A stretch of 64,000 nucleotides of DNA from Haliotis asinina (lineage: Eukaryota > Mollusca > Gastropoda > Lepetellida > Haliotidae): assembly GCF_037392515.1 (NCBI RefSeq), contig NC_090292.1, forward strand, positions 41,598,247 through 41,662,246. Reading direction: 5' to 3'. The notes under the pieces are model-generated. The model saw only the letters and a list, made by a program, of their open reading frames with translations. It made no database searches and was not told the DNA's origin. Position 1 is the stretch's first letter, and each line of letters begins with the position of its first letter. This document shows, one piece after another, positions 1 through 10,914 of this stretch. The translations under genes and the position numbers were made by a program.

Positions 1-91
1 ATGTACAGTTCCTGATTGTTAATATGTACAGTTCACGATTGTTAATATGTACAGTTCCTGATTGTTAATATGTACAGTTCATGATTGTTAA
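1..91. repeat. 23-bp tandem repeat, four copies
   Basis: Four consecutive copies of a 23-bp unit beginning ATGTACAGTTC, with one or two differences between copies. The array runs off the left edge, so its true length is unknown. Confidence 0.9.
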
Positions 92-503
92 GCATGATGT
101 GAAATTGGAGCTAAGAGTGTACCCTCATGAACATAGTAGCGGATGAGGTGAAATAAGCATGCCAGTTTGTTAACATGTGATAGTCCAGCTACAATAAATA
201 TGACGTTTAATGAAACATATATATATATGTATCCATCTTCTGCCAAATATTTGAGGCATGAGTAAACGTAATATGATTTGGATTATATTGAATAATGCTG
301 ACTGAAGGTATAATTATTGATAACTGTCAGTTGTCTTGTTGTCTGAGTTGGTTGCGGTTGGGACGGTTGGCTAGTGTTTGAAATATACCATATTGATACT
401 CATTTCAAGGGTCAAGTTACTGGGCAAGCTCCCTGTGAGATCTGATTATCTGCAGTAATATACAAAATCTGAAAGATAGTGTTCCTTTATTTGCTGTCTT
501 CAG
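92..503. other. Intron or intergenic DNA, nothing coding seen
   Basis: AT-rich sequence with a short (AT)n run near 219-231. It precedes a splice acceptor (TGTCTTCAG, ending at 503), so at least its right part is intron of the TBC-domain gene. Confidence 0.5.
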
Positions 504-642
504 GTGGAGACACACGAACCACACAGATGCCCCAGAAGGAGTACACGTTCGAGGTGTTCATGTGTGCTGCTCTGCTCATGGAGTTCAGGGATGCTCTGTT
601 TGAGTGTAAGGACACTGGGATGGTGTTCACCTGTGTCAATGG
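504..642 (+). CDS. TBC (Rab GTPase-activating) domain gene, penultimate exon
   Basis: A 139-bp exon bounded by an acceptor (TTGCTGTCTTCAG) and a donor (GG|GTAAGT). The frame beginning with the third exon base is open and encodes a segment containing EYTFEVFMCAALLMEFRDAL. This resembles the late helices of a TBC domain, which accelerates GTP hydrolysis by Rab proteins in membrane traffic. The exon ends two bases into a codon. The exon at 3066 supplies the third base, giving a continuous frame through the junction. Upstream exons lie outside the window. The family call rests on hydrophobic pattern and on the typical sequence of the next exon, not on catalytic residues (the Arg and Gln fingers are in earlier exons). 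I cannot name the subfamily. Confidence 0.55.
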
Positions 643-647
643 GTAAG

Positions 648-985
648 TGAACTTGTGGAAGATCATCAGTCTGATCTGTGTGTTTGACTTGTGGAAGATC
701 ATCAGTCTGATCTGTGTGTTTGACTTGTGGAAGATCATCAGTCTGATCTGTGTGTTTGACTTGTGGAAGACTGTCAGTCAGATCTGTGTGTTTGACTTGT
801 GGGAGACTGTCAGTCTGATCTGTATGTTTGACTTGTGGAAGATCATCAGTCTGATCTGGTGTAAGGACACTGGGATGGTGTTCACCCTTGTCAGTGGGTG
901 AGTGAACCTGTGGGAAATTGTCAGTCTGATCTGTCTGTCTGACTTGTGGAAGATTGTCAGTCTGATCTGTGTGTTTGACTGAGCC
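648..985. repeat. 36-bp minisatellite containing a copied exon end and splice donor
   Basis: Tandem units of 36 bp beginning CTTGTGGAAGATCATCAGTC start just after the exon at 504-642. Near 859-902 a near-copy of the exon's last ~38 bases together with its GT donor (GTGAGT instead of GTAAGT) is embedded in the array. The unit is a multiple of three, so long open frames here are an artefact. Confidence 0.85.
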
Positions 986-1554
986 ATATTGAGCAAGTGA
1001 GTGAACATCAGTGTGACCTGTCTGTTTGTTTTTGGTGTGGTATTGTGCGTGCAGGACATTCTGACCAACATGTAAACATGAACACTAGTATTTTCCAGAA
1101 TTATAGATAAATCATGTCAACACATATACTTCTCAGTTACAAGAAATGTTATGGATAGTGTTTAGTCAAATCAAAATAATTGATACTGGGATTTACAGGA
1201 TGTAAATTCCTGAGTCCTATACTCACAGAAATTGACAATGGATGCAATGGAATAGACAAGCGCATCCACAGGGATGCAGAAAAAGTCTGAATGCTTTTTT
1301 TAATATCTTGATCAAGTAACAACAAGTTATCGCTGATTCTGCTACTAGCAGAGTTATGATATCACTATCCCCCACCATATGATTTCCAGGGGGTATGAAA
1401 ATGCGTTTTGTCCATCCGTGCATCCATCCGTCCATTCACATTTATCTATTATGGTGCAGAACTTTAAAACCGTACAATATTTCTTCACTAAACTTGAAAT
1501 TTAGATTGGTCTAGTTATGTACTGGTGCCTTTTCATAGTTTTGGAATTCTAACT
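986..1554. other. Intron of the TBC-domain gene, no feature
   Basis: Intronic sequence with no recognisable gene or repeat apart from a few imperfect copies of CATCCGT near 1413-1435. Confidence 0.4.
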
Positions 1555-2330
1555 AGAATATTTTTGGCATTTCCATGGCAACAAGTTTGACTTGGACTGG
1601 AATAGGTGGTTGTGCTCTTTTCCGGAGTAAAACTATAACACTGTTCACTATTTCTTCTCCAGACTTGACACATAGCTTGGTCTAGTGGTGTGCTGTTGCC
1701 TGGTGGTAGGTTTAGGTTTCTGAAGAAATTATTCTTTGCGTTCCCATGGCAACAGGTATGACTAAGACTGAAATTGGTGGTAAATCACGAAATTTTTGCG
1801 TCATGATATTTTTGCGAGTGGCGACCAACAGACGTTTTTACGTCATGATATTTTTGTGACTTGCCTAATTCTCAAAACATAGTTTAGTTTGACAGTTTCA
1901 AAGCTTACTTGCATCTGAAAGTTTTATCTGAAGTAAATCCAATCAAATATTGATTGGTGGTATTTTGCCATTTCCATGGCAACTGTTTTGATTTAGGCTG
2001 AAATTGGTGGTAGTACTCTTTTCTGGAGTAGAACTCTAAAGCCTTTCACGATATCTTCACCAAACTTGGCGCATAGATAGACCTGGAGGTGTACTGGTGC
2101 CGTTTTGTAGTTTTGGTTTTCTGAATTAAATATTTTGGCATTTCCATGGCAACTGTATTTATTTAGGCTGAAATTGATGGTAGTGCTCTTTTCCAGAGCA
2201 GAACTCTAAAACTGTTCAATATGGGCACATAGCTTGGTCTAGTGTACTGGTGATTTTTGGTAATTTTTAAATTCTGATTAAAATATTTTGGCGTCTCCAT
2301 AGCATCAAGTTTGACTTATAAATTTATGAT
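1555..2330. repeat. Diverged tandem repeat of about 170-190 bp inside an intron
   Basis: Four to five diverged copies can be followed through a landmark (TTTCCATGGCAAC and variants near 1569, 1740, 1968 and 2139), each preceded by a segment like TTGGTCTAGTGGTGTACTGG. One interval (about 1780-1940) carries unrelated sequence. From 2331 to 3065 the intron holds nothing I recognise. Confidence 0.7.
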
Positions 2331-3065
2331 TGTGCTCCTTTCAGGAGCAGAACTTTAAAAACCTTTCATTAATCTCCTTCCACTTTTCTATACACTCACC
2401 AAACATTTGGCATAATAATAACTTGTAGACATATTCGTGATGGATATTTTGTCACTTCAGAGGATATTGATGATTTTGTCTTCTTGTTTACAGTTTAATT
2501 ACTCTGATCATGAAACACAATACAGTGACAATGACTGAATTGCAACAGTATTATAACATAGTATTAGTAATAATAATTAAGTGTATGGTGAACCCATTTT
2601 GTTGTCCAGGACCCCAGGAAATTACGAGTGTGAGGCCCAGGGACCTTTAGATAGAGGAGGTGTAAATCCTTGAGTCCATTTGTATAGCGTGTCCATTTAT
2701 ATAGCGCCAAACTTCACATTGCGTATACCCATAGCACTATCAATCAGTACCTCAGCATATTATTTGCCTGGTAAACCCAATCTGCCTGTTTAAAGGGTTA
2801 TGGTAATGTGACTGAACAAACTCACTTGCCTGAGATGAGACCACATGGATCACAGGTGCTTTATTATGGGTCAGGACTGAAGCCCTAGCAACTCGCAGAA
2901 GTCAAGCTGCCAAGCATGATCACCTGTCCATAAACTCTCTGAGTTCGACGCTCCTAAACTTCATGTGACTGAATGATATTTGTGGACTGGTGTCATTCAT
3001 GCTGAGGTGAATCACAGCAGACAGTGCAAGAGTTTTGTAGATAATGGTGCAACTTTTTGTTCCAG

Positions 3066-3231
3066 GTTGAAGTTTGAGCTGGACGACATCTTGACTAAGT
3101 CAGAGCGACTGTTTTTCATGTATTGCCGGAAGACCGTTGAAGATAGTTTCCATTTAGTCGAGGAAACTCCCAAGGAGGAGATGTCTCTCCAACAGAAGCT
3201 ACTTAACAAGTTGAAGGGCAATGCTCAATGA
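3066..3231 (+). CDS. TBC (Rab GTPase-activating) domain gene, last coding exon
   Basis: Acceptor TTTTGTTCCAG at 3055-3065, then an open frame ending in TGA at 3229-3231. The first base completes the codon split by the exon at 504-642. The protein runs into LKFELDDILTKSERLFFMYC. The pattern of an acidic/hydrophobic helix followed by 'DILTKSE.LF' is what follows the last TBC helix in many Rab-GAPs. It ends in a charged tail (KEEMSLQQKLLNKLKGNAQ). The matching splice phase supports a real gene. Sequence downstream is AT-rich 3' UTR. No strong polyadenylation signal was assigned. Confidence 0.6.
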
Positions 3232-3404
3232 GGATACATCATTTTAATTATCACTATGTATCATGTGTATCATATGCAGAAAAAAACATGTTTGTCGACA
3301 TTGTAAATACAAACATTGTTTGCTACCTGCATCAAGTCCAAATAATATGCACTAATTGTATTTTATATAATTTTTAGAAACATTCAGACTATCAATTCAC
3401 TGAT

Positions 3405-4110
3405 TCTGGTGAATACTCACAATATGTATGGTACGTGCATTTGTTTCAAAGAAGTCTGTTCAGTAATTGCAGTGAATATTCACAATATGCATTGTGTGTG
3501 TATTTGTTTGAAAGAGGTCTTTTCACTAATTCCAAAGAATATTCACAAAATGTTTTGTGTGTGTATTTGTTTGAAAGAAGTCCTTTCACCAATTCCAGAG
3601 AATATTCACAAAATGTATTGTGTGTGTATTTGTTTTGAAAGAGTTCTTTTCACTTATTCCAATGAATAGTCACAATCTGTGTAGTGTGTGTATTTGTTTG
3701 AAAGAAATCTTTCAATGATTCATTTGAATATTAAAAAGCAGAATTTATAGGGAACAGCAACAGTTTCGTATGCAGTAAAGATCATTTCATTTTTACATCA
3801 TTTCTGTGGCAAATATTCAACCAATCAACCATATCCTGTGAAAATAATATGTTTTTAACGTGCTGGTACAACTAATATTTGATATTGTGGACTGTTAAAG
3901 AAGTTTAAATGTATCCTTTGATAATGAAGGTGTTTTACAGATTCCAGTGAATTTTCACAATCTGTATTGTGTGCATATTTGTTTGAAAAAAGTCATTTCA
4001 CAGATTCCAAGGAATATTCATGAAATGTGAATGTTTGTGTATGTGCAGGAAAGGTCTTTTTGCTGATTCCAAGGAATATCCAGAAGATGTATTGTGCGTG
4101 TATTTGTATC
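3405..4110. repeat. 62-bp minisatellite in two blocks
   Basis: Five adjacent copies (about 3405-3715) of a ~62-bp unit containing GTGTGTGTATTTGTTTGAAAG, and two or three more diverged copies at about 3945-4110, separated by unique AT-rich sequence. Open frames here come from the repeat and are not genes. Confidence 0.8.
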
Positions 4111-4265
4111 AGTATTTTGATATTTAAATATAGACCTCGTAGGTAACAGTTTCATTTATAGTATAATCATTTTATTTAACATTCTTTCTGTTCCAATTAT
4201 TCCACCAATTTTTTTAAAATGCTAGTGAAAATATTATATGATAGTGTGCACTCTTAAAGAAGTAT

Positions 4266-4440
4266 AGGGACAGTGGTGTAGCCCTGGTAAAGGTGTTTGC
4301 TCATCAGGCCAAAGACCGGAGTTTGTTCCCCACGTAAGTACAGTATGTGAAGGCCATTTCTGGTGACCCTTGTGATGTTATTGATAGAATATTTCTAAAA
4401 GCGGCGTAGAACTTAATTCACTCAGTTAAAGAAGTATTAA
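4266..4440 (+). repeat. tRNA-headed SINE (family B)
   Basis: The head has a pol III A-box-like segment (GTGTAGCCCTGGTAAAGGTG) and a degenerate B-box (GACCGGAGTTTGTTCCC). The body (TGTGAAGGCCATTTCTGGTG) and the tail (AAAAGCGGCGTAGAACTTAATTCACTCAG) match other copies in the window. Diverged, no clear target duplication. Confidence 0.75.
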
Positions 4441-4689
4441 TGTGCCCTTTGATAATGAAGCACCCTGAACACACCCTGAACACACCCTGATCTATCTTCA
4501 GCATTATAGAAGTACTTTCTGTCAAGAGCTCATATGCTGCCGGTAGGAGGTAAAAAAATGCCATTTCAGATTATATTCCCGCCTATAACCTTTAAGTTTG
4601 GCAAATTAATTTGTTTCAGCATCTAAAATTTTGTTTTACAACAATGCTTAAATTCCTAAGTTACTAACTGAAGGTCAGTTTCAATGTTA

Positions 4690-5165
4690 TCTCTCACGGG
4701 CTTGTCTAATGCACATGCCATCATCACTCACAGGCTCGTCTTCTGCTCATGATATCACACACAGGCTTGTCTAATGCACATGCCATCACTCACAGGCTTG
4801 TCTAATGCACATGCCATCACTCACAGGCTCGTCTGCTGATCATGATATCACTAACAGACTTGTTTGGAGCTCATGCCATCTTTCACAGGCTTGTCTGCTG
4901 CTCATGTTATCACTACAGGCTTGTCTGCTGCTCATGATATCAAGCACAGGCTTGTCTGATGCACATGCCATCACTCACAGACACATCTGCTGCTCATATT
5001 ATCATTGACAGGCTTGCTTGATGCTCATACCGTCATTGACAGGCTTGTATGCTGCTCATGTTATCACCACTGGCTTGTCTGCTGCTCATGCCATCACCCA
5101 TAGCCTTTCATGGTGCTCATGTTTTTACTCACAAGTTTGTCTGATACTCATGCTGATATGTTTGT
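4690..5165. repeat. Minisatellite of about 31-33 bp
   Basis: About 14 imperfect units built on ACAGGCTTGTCT followed by GATGCACATGCCATCACT or a variant. Short open frames across it simply read the repeat. Confidence 0.85.
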
Positions 5166-5222
5166 TAGTCCTGCACAACTGGCACATCAGTCCACAAAAT
5201 CGTAAAGACTGACTGACAAGTA

Positions 5223-6750
5223 TACTGAAGGACTTTGAAAACGCATTGAGGATTTTTTCGAATATTGTTTCAAAAATTATATCCAATGAAAAATAGGTGG
5301 CTAATGTTTGAATAGTTAATGGAACATGAGTCTTTTTGACTTATTGTCCGAGTTCGAATCCATTCCATGTCCATGAAGACAGTCAGAGTTGCAAAAACGC
5401 AACTCTGTCTCAGTATGTTGACAATTCAATGTGACTGTGAAAAATGCAATGCATGTGCTTTGCATGTGGTCTCATGCATTTAAGGCAATGGTTTCAATGG
5501 AAGAGCAGTCATTGACAACAATGCCATGGCTGAGTTTGCAAGAACGAGAACGGGCTCTTGAACTCCTCGAAGCAGGAACCTCCAAGACAGATGTCGCCAG
5601 GCATCTCCACGTTAACCAGTCCACCATCAGCTGTCTTGTCAGTAGACATCGGCAAACCAGGAAGCGTTGCAGACTGACAAAGACCTTGTCAACTTCCGGT
5701 AACAAAGGCAAGACAAGACCGACAAATGCGACTGGCTGACCTCAGAGACCGCTTCTGGACAGCAGCAACAACAGCAGCAAACACCATAGGCAGACATGGC
5801 AGGCGAATCCACTCCATTACAGTTCGACGACGCCTGAGACGAGCAGGGTTACGACCCCGACGCCACTACCGTGGTCCCATCTTACAGCCACGTCACCGCC
5901 AAGCCTGACGACAATTTGCTCACCGGTATGCGCGTCAACCACGACTTTTCTTCCTAAGAATTCTGTTTTCTGATGAGTCGAGGTACTGTGTGTCCTTTGT
6001 TGATGGAAGAGAACGTGTTTACCGGCGACATGGTGAACGTTACGCCAACGCATGTGTGCGACAGCGAGATCGATTTGGTGGTGGAAGCGTGATGGTTTGG
6101 GGGTGGGGGGGGGGGGGGGGGGGTGTGTGTTTAAGGAGTGATCTTCATGTCATCCAGGGGAATCTTACAGCACAGCGCTATGTGGATGAAATTCTTAGGG
6201 CTGAAGTAGTTCCTTTACTTTGCCGTCACCAACGACCCCGACGTCAGTTGATTTTCCAGCATGACAACGCACGTCCACACGCCGCAAGAGTCACAAAAGC
6301 TTTCATCCTACAAGCTGGGATCAATGTGATGGACTGGCCTGCATATTCACCAGATTTGAACTGTATCGAACACCTCTGGGATGAACTGGGAAGACGAGTT
6401 TACCGACGTCCGATACCGCCAGCCATCGTTGCAGAACTGACCTGACTGATGCAGCAAGAATGGAGAAACATTCCAGTGGCGTTTATCACTCGCCTCTGTG
6501 ACTCTGTACCTCAGCGTATCCATGCTTGTGCCCAGGCTGATGGTGACCACACAAGGTATTGACTGTTAATGTGAGGGTAGCTTACTTTGAATGACGTCAT
6601 TCTGGTACTGTTGAAACTTCTGTATTGTTTTTGTACTGCATGTTCATTCAATGAGCTTTTGAGAAATAATACCAATTGATTTCATCTATGGTCGTTTTCA
6701 TTATTTTTTCCATATAAAAGTTGGCTATGCGTTTACAAAGTCCTTCAGTA
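5223..6750 (+). mobile_element. Tc1-like DNA transposon, 1,528 bp
   Basis: Imperfect terminal inverted repeats of about 27 bp. The left end begins TACTGAAGGACTTTG and the right end is its complement with a few changes. Both ends are flanked by the TA dinucleotide duplication (5221-5222 and 6751-6752) characteristic of Tc1/mariner. It encloses a broken DD34E transposase. Confidence 0.9.
5488..6562 (+). pseudogene. Tc1-like DD34E transposase, broken
   Basis: Pieces of one transposase lie in several frames. They are an N-terminal helix-turn-helix (after ATG at 5488; SLQERERALELLEAGTSKTD), an Arg-rich second DNA-binding region (5726-5908), the first catalytic Asp context (FSDESRY near 5969), then GGSVMVWG, QHDNARPH (second Asp) and PDLNCIEHLWDELG (Glu). 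The second Asp and the Glu are separated by 34 residues. Breaks: a frame change near 5700-5730, another near 5910-5990, a 19-base run of G at about 6105-6123 inside the catalytic domain, and an in-frame TGA near 6443. It therefore cannot encode a working enzyme. Confidence 0.85.
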
Positions 6751-6752
6751 TA

Positions 6753-7596
6753 TTTAGTCCACCAGCTCTGTCATTTAACAACTTTTTATGAAAATGCCAT
6801 CAGTATTGATAGTGAACTGTTTCATTCTGCTTGACAAGTATCAGAAGAGCCACTACCTGACAAGTGACCCCAATTTGCAAATATGGGAACGCCCTCCAGA
6901 ACATTCCATTTGAAACAGAAGGGACACAGGTTGTCCTCTAAATATTCAAAAGTTCAATTTCCTCGCGGGAAACGTGTGGTGAGGGTGTTTTGCCAATCTA
7001 TACCTTTAAGTGTATTCGTCCAGATTACTTGCTCCGCCTGCTTGTCACAAACGCGTTCACTGCACTGGCTTATCTAGTACTTGTCAAGCAGTAGATGTCT
7101 TCAGAGTTTGCACTGGTTATCTCCCTTGCATATACCTGAATTTGCCGCGATTAAAACTTCACCAGATTCATTGTACCTATTTGTTCATGTAGTATCCGTG
7201 ACTTTCTGTAAAACAACAATCCTAAAGGTCAGTTTGACGTCACACCTTGTAAATATTCAAGCTGATTATATATTATTACCCTCCACCCTGTATTTTCTGG
7301 AAATGAATGTCGGGCACTGGCAATACAAAGCTGTCTTCTGTCTGTGTTTAGTTTGAATGTCCTGCTATATTCAGTATGAGCCTAACTCAAAAGATTTTAA
7401 TTCATTTCCCTGAAATCCACCTAGATTTTGTTGGTTGTATATTATGAAAATATTCCTTGACATGATGGCGAGAAAACATCTTAACATGGCTTACCGAACC
7501 ATGATGATATTGTGTCTTTGAATGTATTGTATTATTTTCTTATTTTTTAAGTACTTATCTTGAAACTTCTTTTTGTACTTTAAAAATGTTCCGGGT
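6753..7596. other. Non-coding, no feature recognised
   Basis: Short open frames exist (for example 7081-7356) but they overlap each other, show no domain and no splice-supported structure. I see no repeat family. Confidence 0.4.
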
Positions 7597-8012
7597 TGTA
7601 GTACAGCCTAGACGTAACAGCATTAGCTTTGGTACAATGTGTGAAGGCGAATTCTGATGTCAACGCTGTGATATTGATGCAATATTGCTGAAAACGGTGT
7701 AAAAACAAAATCACCCTCTCTCGAAAAAGTGTTTCCAGTGGTGCATTTATTGATGCTACGTTAAATGGTTACTCAGGTACTGAAGAATTTTGTGACAATT
7801 ATAAACAATATTAATCTCTTCTGAAGATGCTGACATTATTTGGACATGACGACAAGAGTGCTGACATTATTTGGACATGACGACAAGAGTGCAACTTTTA
7901 TCTTTCAAATGAGTCATCTCAGTTCTGTAGCATGCCTTAGCGGTAGGGGTAGCCTTGTGACTATAACACATTTCTGTTGTCCCCGGCGTAAGACTAAACT
8001 CCCTCACTCACT
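7597..8012 (+). repeat. Two decayed family-B SINE fragments
   Basis: At 7597-7722, a degenerate tRNA-like head is followed by TGTGTGAAGGCGAATTCTGATG, GATATTGATGCAATATTGCTG and a tail. At 7935-8012, a shorter copy ends GGCGTAAGACTAAACTCCCTCACTCACTC. Between them a 32-bp segment (GTGCTGACATTATTTGGACATGACGACAAGA) is tandemly duplicated at about 7827-7890. Confidence 0.6.
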
Positions 8013-8017
8013 CTAAA

Positions 8018-8166
8018 ATAAAATTTTAACGCCTCGGAAACAGCGCAACAGGGTCACAGAGGAGGACATCAGAAATAGCCTTCACCCAATCCACCCATGT
8101 GGGGAATCGAACCCGGGTCCTTAGTGTGACGAGCAATCGCTTTAACCACTAGACTACCCACAGCCC
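8018..8166 (-). repeat. tRNA-headed SINE (family B), clear tRNA head
   Basis: Read on the minus strand it starts GGGCTGTGGGTAGTCTAGTG. It has an A-box (TAGTCTAGTGGTTAAAGC) and a B-box (GGGTTCGATTCC) about 35 bases apart, as in a tRNA gene, then the family-B body (GTGAAGGCTATTTCTGATG). It is a SINE rather than a tRNA gene because the acceptor stem does not close. Confidence 0.8.
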
Positions 8167-8655
8167 GGTTCATTTTAGAAGTGACATGACCGTCTCAAGT
8201 ATTCTTATAACATATTTAGCATCATGTGGTTAAAAGCATCATGTGGGTTCATTATAATAGATTTGACACATGAGACATGTTGAGATGATGTCATGATGTT
8301 TTCATATGAACAAGCGATTGCAGGCGTTAAAAAGCAAACACTTGTGCCTTTGTCTGAGGTTGATGTTATGCTGTATGTCCAATGTGCCTCATTCTTGCTC
8401 ACTGAATGTTGTATATGTGTGATCATGAGTATTTTTATTGTTTGTGGCAAATGTGTCTTAAATGTGTGTGTTGTGATTTTGTGTGACGAAAATGTGTGGA
8501 CTCAGCGGCACATTCCTCCTTAAATAAAACTATCTAAAACATGTATTCATGGTTGAAATTCGCTGGTGCATTGTGTGAAGTGGTAGTTGAATGCAACTGA
8601 TTTGCAAAGACATCAACTGCAGAACTCTTCACTGCCGTCAAATAATACTTGATAA
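8167..8655. other. Non-coding, no feature recognised
   Basis: AT-rich sequence with short overlapping open frames on both strands and no domain. Confidence 0.4.
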
Positions 8656-8838
8656 TGTTCAAGGATTATGGGCCAGGTTAGTGTTCAAGGATTATGGGCC
8701 AGATTAGTGTTCAAGGATTACGGGCCAGGTTAGTGTTCAAGGATTATGGGCCAGGTTAGTGTTCAAGGATTATGGACCAGGTCAGTGTTCAAGGATTATG
8801 GGCCAGATCAGTGTTCAAGGATTATGGGCAAGATCAGC
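8656..8838. repeat. 26-bp minisatellite, about seven copies
   Basis: Unit GTTCAAGGATTATGGGCCAG plus six bases, with single-base variants, running directly into the recombinase fragment. Confidence 0.9.
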
Positions 8839-8841
8839 TCC

Positions 8842-9010
8842 TGTGTATTCTGCCGTACCTGCGTCAGTACCTCGTTCGAGCAGAGACTAAGTTGAGTTAC
8901 CGGAAACCTGGCAAGCATGTGAGCACCGACACGGTTGGACAGTGGGTCAGGTCGGTTTTGTCTGCGTCGGGGATCTACACAAGCAAGTTTGCTACCAATA
9001 GTGCGTGGGT
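8842..9010 (+). pseudogene. Fragment of a tyrosine recombinase (DIRS/Crypton/phage-integrase type)
   Basis: One open stretch encodes LSYRKPGKHVSTDTVGQWVR followed by a hydrophobic helix and 'SGIYTSKFATNSA'. The order 'SY.KP...VS.DT..WV...L...GI.T.KF..HS' is the stretch just before the catalytic His-x-x-Arg box in tyrosine recombinases of animal DIRS-like and Crypton-like elements. Here the His and Arg are already lost (TNSAW instead of HS.R), and the frame continues into unrelated sequence. No inverted termini were seen. It is a small relic, abutting the 26-bp minisatellite on its left and a decayed METTL24-like exon on its right. Confidence 0.55.
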
Positions 9011-9072
9011 TGGGTTGTCTTTATCTACTGGAACTCATGGTCTCATTCGTAACCAACTCGTGTTCTCCCAGG

Positions 9073-9710
9073 AACCGGACAGGTGGCGACCTATATTGCC
9101 TGGCTCATACTGAAATACGACTATTATCACTGTTATTAGTATCATACGGCTTCAACAATAACAGGTGATGTTTTTTAACAGTTTGTCCAAATATCAACAG
9201 TTGATTGATGCAAGTGTAACTCAAACGCACCTTAGGTGTGTTATTCGTAATATTACACTGTACACATTGTGTGATGTACTTATGTACATAAGAGTACATA
9301 CTGGTACACAAAATCCTTGTCGTAAGAGGCGAGTAACGAGATCGGGTGGTCAGCGTCGCTTACTTGGTTGACACGTCATCGGTTCCCAATTGCACAGATT
9401 GATGCTCATGTTGTTGATTACTGGATTGTCTGGTCCAGACTCGATTAATTACAGACCGCCGCCATATAGCTGGAATATTGCTGAGAGAGGCGTAAAACTA
9501 AGATCACCCACTCACTCACAAAGTACATCACATATGCACAGATTGATCACATGAGAACGAATTTATTTCATGGACATTCTTCCACCCGGTTCACTTAGTC
9601 CCAAACCTACATCCTAAACCAGCAGCAGACAACGCAAAAGGAACCGAGATACCATCCTGCCACCAAAGCATTCGGATAAACATCGATTATTCCATTCGTG
9701 ACCAACTGCT
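9073..9710 (-). pseudogene. Decayed METTL24-like exon 4 with adjoining intron
   Basis: On the minus strand an acceptor (ATTTCAG, exon base 1 at 9109) is followed by ATGAGCCAGGCA and then TAG, and by sequence matching GTCGCCACGTGTCCGG of the METTL24-like exon at 53883-54018. Homology to the exon stops near 9073. Homology to the preceding intron continues rightward over 9110-9312 (for example CAGTTTGTCCAAATATCAA) and again 9526-9710 (AAAGCATTCGGATAAACATC), interrupted by a SINE. The nonsense codon and truncation make it a pseudogene fragment, the third copy of this gene in the window. Confidence 0.65.
9313..9525 (+). repeat. SINE family A, 5'-truncated
   Basis: Matches the family body (GTCGTAAGAGGCGAGTAACG, CCGCCGCCATATAGCTGGAA) and ends GGCGTAAAACTAAGATCACC plus CACTCACTCAC. 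It is inserted inside the decayed METTL24-like intron. Confidence 0.85.
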
Positions 9711-9774
9711 ACCCCGCCACAAGCCGAATAGCGACTCGTGCCCCTTGGAAGGGATCCTACCACTCATCCACGTC

Positions 9775-9992
9775 CTGTTGTTTTGCGCCACACTGAGCAC
9801 TAATCCAGTATATTCCAGCGGCGGTCTGTAAACAATCGAGTCTGGACCAGAAAATCTAGTGATCAACAGTCCATCTGCACGACTGGGAACCGATGACATG
9901 GGTCAATCAAGTCAGCTAGTCTTACTACCCGATCCCGACAAGCATAGTCGCCTTTTTTGGCAAGCATGGCTTGCCCGGATCTTCACGGGTCT
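9775..9992 (-). repeat. SINE family A, diverged
   Basis: Complement of the family: GGCGGTCTGTAAACAATCGA, GGGAACCGATGACATGGGTC, GCCTTTTTTGGCAAGCATGG and the 5' end TTCACGGGTCT in order, with deletions. Confidence 0.8.
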
Positions 9993-10914
9993 AAGGTGAA
10001 AATGGTTGGGAATAGTATGTGAGGGTTTGTGTATATAAGCCAAACGAGTGGTTAACACTATGAACATTTGCTTATTATTCAGATTTTGTAACTTTTTGGA
10101 GTCAGCTCGGAAGTTGCCCTAATAAACTATGGTGTCCTTATTAAGGACTCTACCAACATAAAATCAATCACTTTGTGTAAGCTCTGTCACACATCGCCTG
10201 TTGGTCCGAGGACATCTGCAACAGAAATAAACCTGAGGCAACACAAGCATAATGGGCAAGCACATTACACGAGGTGCGTGAATCGGGATGAACTGAATTT
10301 ACCCCAAACAACCGGTGTAAGCGTGATATAAAACCAGTTGCACAAAACAATAAAAAAAATGCAGCCAGCGTCAATGTATCATTAAACCATCAACTCTGCT
10401 ACTCACAAAAAAGTTTAGATTTACTTAAAGCATCCACTATATACAAACTTTGTGCAGATTAACTGCACCATAATCATGCATTAAATTGCTGAGGAGCATG
10501 TGCAAATATCGTGCATGTGAACAGCTGCGTTTTGGTTGTAAAGTTTTCTAAAGGATTTACCAATTTCTACTGAGTTCCACAATTTATTGAACTCATGACA
10601 ATAATCTTTTCAACGTTACGAATTTGTTTTACAAATCACTAGTATATGATTAAACACCACCTTTAAACAGTATGGAATATTTTGCAAGATCTAGTTAAGA
10701 ACAAATGACTGAAGAACGTGGCTAGATCTTAATCTAGTGAGTCTAACCCTTTGATGAGTAGTATGTATGATAAAACTCGAGATTAATTTTCCTTTGAAGG
10801 TTTTCTTTGTAAATGTCTAACAGTGTTTCAGTTAAGCATCGTTGAATATATATGTCACGGGGAATGAATTTTATGATAACCATTTGTTTTTCATCTGTTT
10901 GCTCATTACAGAAC
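9993..10914. other. Non-coding, no feature recognised
   Basis: AT-rich unique sequence. Short open frames such as 10168-10374 (minus) show no domain or repeat relationship. Confidence 0.4.

Noticed and set aside
8094..8166. Apparent tRNA gene on the minus strand with good A and B boxes
   Set aside because: The acceptor stem does not pair and the sequence continues into the family-B SINE body.
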